DNA of 9,581 nucleotides from the NCBI GenBank assembly GCA_035526435.1, contig DATLCI010000010.1, forward strand, positions 1 to 9,581, in the 5' to 3' direction. The stretch comes from DATLCI01 sp035526435. GTDB taxonomy: Bacteria > Acidobacteriota > Terriglobia > Terriglobales > Acidobacteriaceae. How positions within the stretch are numbered: the stretch's first letter is position 1; every line of letters begins with the position of its first letter. The position numbers were made by a program, and so were the translations under genes. Shown piece by piece: positions 6,642 through 9,581 of this stretch. A model generated the notes under the pieces. That model did not search any database and was not told the origin of the DNA. It saw only the letters and a program-made list of their open reading frames with translations.

Positions 6642-6787
6642 CGAAGGAAGCTCCTCCAGGGGGGAGGCATCCGCAGTCAAAGGCTTGTCTGGCGCTGGAG
6701 GTAGAGGATTCACGTGCAGAGTTGACTTTTCCTGGTGAAGACTCTTCCTAGTGTAAGCTGTTGCCTCGGATTTTTCAGGAGTCGCCT
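6642..6787. promoter_or_regulatory. Divergent intergenic region between the MFS and M28 genes
   Basis: Promoters for both directions should lie here. On the plus strand TTGACT (6722-6727) is a good -35 box, but 17 bases later there is only TTCCTA, a poor -10. On the minus strand TACACT (about 6751-6756) has a CTGAAA-like hexamer 17 bases upstream. Both pairs are weak candidates. The strong ribosome sites AGGAG (6777-6781, plus) and GGAGGAG (6651-6657, minus) mark the two ends. No operator-like dyad stood out. Confidence 0.35.
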
Positions 6788-8962
6788 TTGCGTCCACGGT
6801 CGCTGGTATCTCTCATCCTTCTCCTCGCCTTTACATTTTCTTCCTTTGCCCAGACTGCGCCGCAAGCTTCTCCGACCGCGCCCGCCCAGGTTTTCGGCTT
6901 CCGGGATTTTACGGAGCAAGCCAAGGTGAACCAGAAGTTCCTGGCAGTACCGGACCCGAAGCTGGCCGAAGAACACCTTCGCATTCTGACGGCGGCACCC
7001 CATGTTGCGGGATCGCCGGAAGACAAAAAGACCGCCGAATATGTGGCGCAGAGATTCCGTGAAGCCGGGCTGGAAACGGAGATTGTTGAATACAAAGTTT
7101 GGATGAATTATCCGAAAGAGATCAGCGTGGAAGCCACCGCCCCGGCGGGGGTAAAGATGAAAGGGCCACATCGCGAGCAGGTCAGCGATGACCCCTTCCA
7201 GAATGATCCGCGCGTGCTCATGGCGTTCAACGGGTATTCGCCGTCGGGCGAAGCGGAGGCCGACATTGTTTATGCCAATTATGGCCGACCGGAAGATTTC
7301 AAGAAGCTGAAAGAGATGAACATTGACGTGCGCGGCAAGATTGCGCTGGTCCGCTATGGGCAGAATTTCCGCGGGGTTAAGAGTTATGTTGGCCAGGAGT
7401 ACGGCGTGGCCGGCGTCATCATCTACTCCGACCCTATCGATGACGGCTACTACCGCGGAGACAAGTATCCCAAAGGCCCGTGGCGTCCGGACACCGCGGT
7501 GCAACGCGGTTCGGTGCAATATCTCTTCAAGTATCCCGGCGACCCCACGACTCCCGGAGTTGCATCCGTGGTTTCATTGCCGGATGCCCAGCGCATCTCA
7601 CCGAAGGAAGCTACCAACCTTTCCAGCGTTCCTACCACGCCCATCTCCTATGCAGACGCCACTCCTCTGATGGCGAACCTGGCAGGGCCGGAGAGCCCGC
7701 GCGAGTGGCAGGGCGCGCTTCCCTTCACCTATCACGTGGGGCCGGGACCTGTCAGGGTGAAGATGAAGTTGAAGCAGGATTATGCCTTCCGCTCGATCTG
7801 GAATGTCATCGGCAAGGTGAAGGGCTCCCAATATCCCGACGAGTGGGTGGTGGCGGGGAACCATCGTGATGCCTGGGTTTACGGCGCCGTGGATCCGAAC
7901 AGCGGGACCGCCGCCATGCTGGAGGCGGTTCACGGCGTCGGCGAGCTTCTCAAGTCCGGTTGGCGGCCCAAGCGGACTTTAGTCTTTGGCAGTTGGGACG
8001 CGGAAGAACAAGGACTCATCGGCTCCACGGAATGGGTAGAACAATATTCTAAGGAGATGGCCACCGTCGCTGCCTATTTCAATATGGACGTAGCGGTGTC
8101 AGGACCGAACTTCGGGGCCTCGGCGGTGCCGAGCTTGAAGAGGTTTGTGCGCGATGTCGCCCGCATGGTACCCAGCGCCAAAGGCACGGGCACCGTATAC
8201 GACGCCTGGAAGGCGGGCCAGGCCTCCCGGCAGGATCGCCGGGCTTCGACCGATTTCAACGCTGCCCAAACACGTCCGGCGCCCGCGCCGGATGCCGAGG
8301 TCAATGTCGGAGACCTTGGCAGTGGCTCCGACTACACACCATTCCTCCAGCACGCCGGGGTGCCTGCCACCGATATTGGTTCGTCCGGCTCCTACGGGGT
8401 GTATCACTCCGTCTTCGACAATTTCAATTGGTACAAAAAATTCGGCGATCCCACTTTTATCTACAGTAAGCAGATGGCGCAGGTGCTGGGATTGGAGATG
8501 TTGCACATGGCCAATGCCGACGTGCTCCCTCTCGACTACAAGTCCTATGGTGAGGAGATCAAGAACTATCTGAAGAATGCCAAGACGAAGGCAGGGACAA
8601 CTTCTAGCCTCGACTTTGAACCTGCATTCGCAGCGGCGGAGCGCTTTGCCCAGGCGGGGGCGGCTTTGGCCAAACTGCAGGCTGATTTCTCCTCGGATCC
8701 GGTCAAACTGAACACTGTTCTGCGCGATGCCGAACGTGCCTTGCTCCTGGATCAGGGCCTGCCCAAGCGGCCGTGGTTCAAGCACGCCATCTACGCTCCT
8801 GGCGAATACACCGGCTATGCGGCGGTGGTGATCCCGGGGGTGAATGAGGCGCTCGACGCGAAAGACGACCAGCGCGCGGCCTCCCAATTGGCTGCCATAA
8901 CGGCGGCTTTGCAGCGGGCGGCAAAGGTCATGGAATCGGTTGCTCCCGCCCCTACGATGTGA
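6788..8962 (+). CDS. Secreted M28 metallopeptidase, glutamate carboxypeptidase II-like (M28B)
   Basis: This two-zinc exopeptidase has the full PSMA/GCPII layout in 724 residues: Sec signal (residues 1-21, ending S-S-F-A-Q), protease-associated insert (about 95-320), M28 catalytic core and C-terminal dimerisation domain (about 590-724). Zinc ligands and catalytic residues are His359 (N-H-R-D-A-W), bridging Asp369 (V-D-P-N-S-G), general base Glu406 and ligand Glu407 (D-A-E-E-Q), Asp434 (F-N-M-D) and His540 (Y-H-S-V-F-D-N-F). Their spacing is nearly that of human GCPII as I recall it. A Pro/Ala-rich stretch at about 490-510 is longer than in the human enzyme. The Lys699 that binds the substrate glutamate in GCPII aligns with Gly676 while its neighbour Tyr is kept (Tyr677), so glutamate specificity is doubtful. 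TTG 6788 is chosen because AGGAG lies six bases upstream and the signal starts there; TTG 6761 has no ribosome site. It is divergent to the MFS gene. Confidence 0.94.
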   Translation: MRPRSLVSLILLLAFTFSSFAQTAPQASPTAPAQVFGFRDFTEQAKVNQKFLAVPDPKLAEEHLRILTAAPHVAGSPEDKKTAEYVAQRFREAGLETEIVEYKVWMNYPKEISVEATAPAGVKMKGPHREQVSDDPFQNDPRVLMAFNGYSPSGEAEADIVYANYGRPEDFKKLKEMNIDVRGKIALVRYGQNFRGVKSYVGQEYGVAGVIIYSDPIDDGYYRGDKYPKGPWRPDTAVQRGSVQYLFKYPGDPTTPGVASVVSLPDAQRISPKEATNLSSVPTTPISYADATPLMANLAGPESPREWQGALPFTYHVGPGPVRVKMKLKQDYAFRSIWNVIGKVKGSQYPDEWVVAGNHRDAWVYGAVDPNSGTAAMLEAVHGVGELLKSGWRPKRTLVFGSWDAEEQGLIGSTEWVEQYSKEMATVAAYFNMDVAVSGPNFGASAVPSLKRFVRDVARMVPSAKGTGTVYDAWKAGQASRQDRRASTDFNAAQTRPAPAPDAEVNVGDLGSGSDYTPFLQHAGVPATDIGSSGSYGVYHSVFDNFNWYKKFGDPTFIYSKQMAQVLGLEMLHMANADVLPLDYKSYGEEIKNYLKNAKTKAGTTSSLDFEPAFAAAERFAQAGAALAKLQADFSSDPVKLNTVLRDAERALLLDQGLPKRPWFKHAIYAPGEYTGYAAVVIPGVNEALDAKDDQRAASQLAAITAALQRAAKVMESVAPAPTM

Positions 8963-8977
8963 TATTTTTCGCGCCAG

Positions 8978-9193
8978 ATGAACTCCTACTTCCTTTCAAA
9001 GTCGGGCAGTATGATCGCGGGCGGCGGCATCGTCTGGGCGGTCTATGCGGCCACGCGGGAGCTAGATATGACTACTCCCACATTCCTGGAACAGACCCTG
9101 CGCAACATCTTCATGCAGACCGGCCCGCTGGAGGTGTGCGGTGCGGGTGTCGTCATCTGGCTATTCGGTAAATGGCGGTCATCCATAAGTTAA
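8978..9193 (+). CDS. Small membrane protein, function unknown
   Basis: I do not recognise a family. The 71 residues show a Gly-rich hydrophobic segment at about 9-26 (S-G-S-M-I-A-G-G-G-I-V-W-A-V-Y), a polar middle with an acidic patch and T-T-P, and a second hydrophobic segment at about 53-66 (V-C-G-A-G-V-V-I-W-L-F-G-K-W) ending in basic residues. Two membrane passes are plausible. It starts 15 bases after the M28 stop, so it is probably co-transcribed with it. ATG 8978 has no clear ribosome site; in-frame ATG 9011 would give 60 residues and is also weakly supported. The hydrophobic pattern and operon spacing favour a real gene, but nothing links it to a reaction. Confidence 0.6.
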   Translation: MNSYFLSKSGSMIAGGGIVWAVYAATRELDMTTPTFLEQTLRNIFMQTGPLEVCGAGVVIWLFGKWRSSIS

Positions 9194-9265
9194 TTAGGGC
9201 AAAAAAGAGCCAACCCCTGGAAACCTCCCACCCGTAGCCTGCGTCCAAACAAAAGCCCCTTCCTC

Positions 9266-9281
9266 TAATGAGAAATCATTA
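9266..9281 (+). promoter_or_regulatory. GAAA-capped hairpin over the start codon of the last gene
   Basis: TAATGA (9266-9271) and TCATTA (9276-9281) form a perfect six-pair inverted repeat around GAAA, a GNRA-type loop. The last base of the stem is the A of the ATG at 9281, and the only ribosome-site-like bases (TGAGAAA, 9269-9275) are inside it. In mRNA it could hide the start region. The stem is AT-rich, so its strength is modest. Confidence 0.4.
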
Positions 9282-9581
9282 TGGCCCTGGCACGTTTGAT
9301 CACGCGCACTCCGGAATTAGCCCACTCACTGGCGCAATCGCTTGAAGGCGCAGGATATTCGATCGAATTCCTTTCGCCTGATGACCACGCCACTTCACCC
9401 GCGGATCTCGAAGTCAACCTCGACGACCCCAGTGCCGCCTCTTCGTATCTCGTAACTCAAGATGGGAGGGAGATCGCCTTCACTTATGATCCCGTGGAGC
9501 GCGAATTCATCCTCGCTCCTGCTTGGCGAAGGCTGAAAGCGCTGGTGGCGCCTCTGCTTCCTGCGGCACGTCCCAGGGCTA
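9281..9581 (+). CDS. Unassigned protein, N-terminal part (cut by window end)
   Basis: The frame is open from ATG 9281 to the edge, giving 100 residues of an incomplete protein. The start M-A-L-A-R-L-I-T-R-T-P-E-L-A-H-S-L, then L-E-G-A-G-Y-S-I-E-F-L-S-P-D-D, looks like the beta-alpha-beta opening of a receiver-like or Rossmann-like domain: strand, helix, G-Y turn, second strand, acidic residues. The usual phospho-acceptor Asp pattern is not evident, so I would not call it a response regulator. A region rich in Asp and Ser, then E-F-I-L-A-P-A-W-R-R-L-K-A-L, follows. There is no strong ribosome site; a small hairpin overlaps the start codon. It lies 87 bases after the small membrane gene on the same strand and may start a new unit. 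The reality of the gene is likely from the long open frame and protein-like composition; its function is unknown. Confidence 0.7.
   Translation, partial: MALARLITRTPELAHSLAQSLEGAGYSIEFLSPDDHATSPADLEVNLDDPSAASSYLVTQDGREIAFTYDPVEREFILAPAWRRLKALVAPLLPAARPRA

Noticed and set aside
6710..7519. A 269-residue minus-strand frame opposite the M28 gene
   Set aside because: It is a reverse-strand shadow of a strongly conserved gene with intact catalytic residues.
8099..8887. A 262-residue minus-strand frame opposite the M28 C-terminal half
   Set aside because: It shadows the dimerisation and metal-ligand regions of the M28 peptidase and has no independent support.

Overview
The window is bacterial chromosome, moderately GC-rich, with compact gene packing and long secreted proteins that start with Sec signal peptides. 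The mix of proteins (a Wza-type export protein with SLBB domains, a leukotriene-A4-hydrolase-type M1 aminopeptidase, a glutamate-carboxypeptidase-II-type M28 peptidase, small unassigned membrane proteins) reads to me as Acidobacteriota, probably class Terriglobia. That is an impression from protein style, not a database result.

Left end (1-684): the 3' part of a tyrosine recombinase gene is followed by a weak terminator-like hairpin and then by a complete tRNA-Phe(GAA) gene on the minus strand with an encoded CCA end. The integrase end faces the 3' end of the tRNA, which is the classic layout of an element integrated in a tRNA gene. The element would extend leftward, out of the window. The tRNA has a recognisable sigma70-type promoter at 749-777.

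Region 685-1104 holds no convincing protein gene. It contains the tRNA leader and promoter, about eight degenerate tandem copies of a CTCgAAGCA-type unit (773-908), and a hairpin-bearing leader before the next gene.

Region 1105-3363 (plus strand) has three co-directional genes: a Wza/GumB-like polysaccharide export protein, a 63-residue basic single-span membrane protein, and a patatin-like phospholipase. A stretch able to form competing RNA stems lies before the phospholipase. The export gene and phospholipase suggest cell-envelope work, but no glycosyltransferase or Wzc-like gene is in view.

Region 3365-6641 (minus strand) is a probable two-gene unit: an MFS exporter of the MFS_3/EntS type, then 34 bases later a secreted M1 metallopeptidase. 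Its stop codon lies one base from that of the phospholipase, so the two units converge with no room between them.

Region 6642-9581 (plus strand): a divergent intergenic region of about 146 bases precedes a secreted M28 peptidase built like glutamate carboxypeptidase II (PA insert, two-zinc centre, dimerisation domain). It is followed by a 71-residue membrane protein and by the start of an unassigned protein that runs off the right edge. The two secreted peptidases and the exporter look like an ordinary peptide-processing neighbourhood. I do not see a clear new defence or mobile system. The least explained parts are the non-coding repeats and the putative RNA structures.
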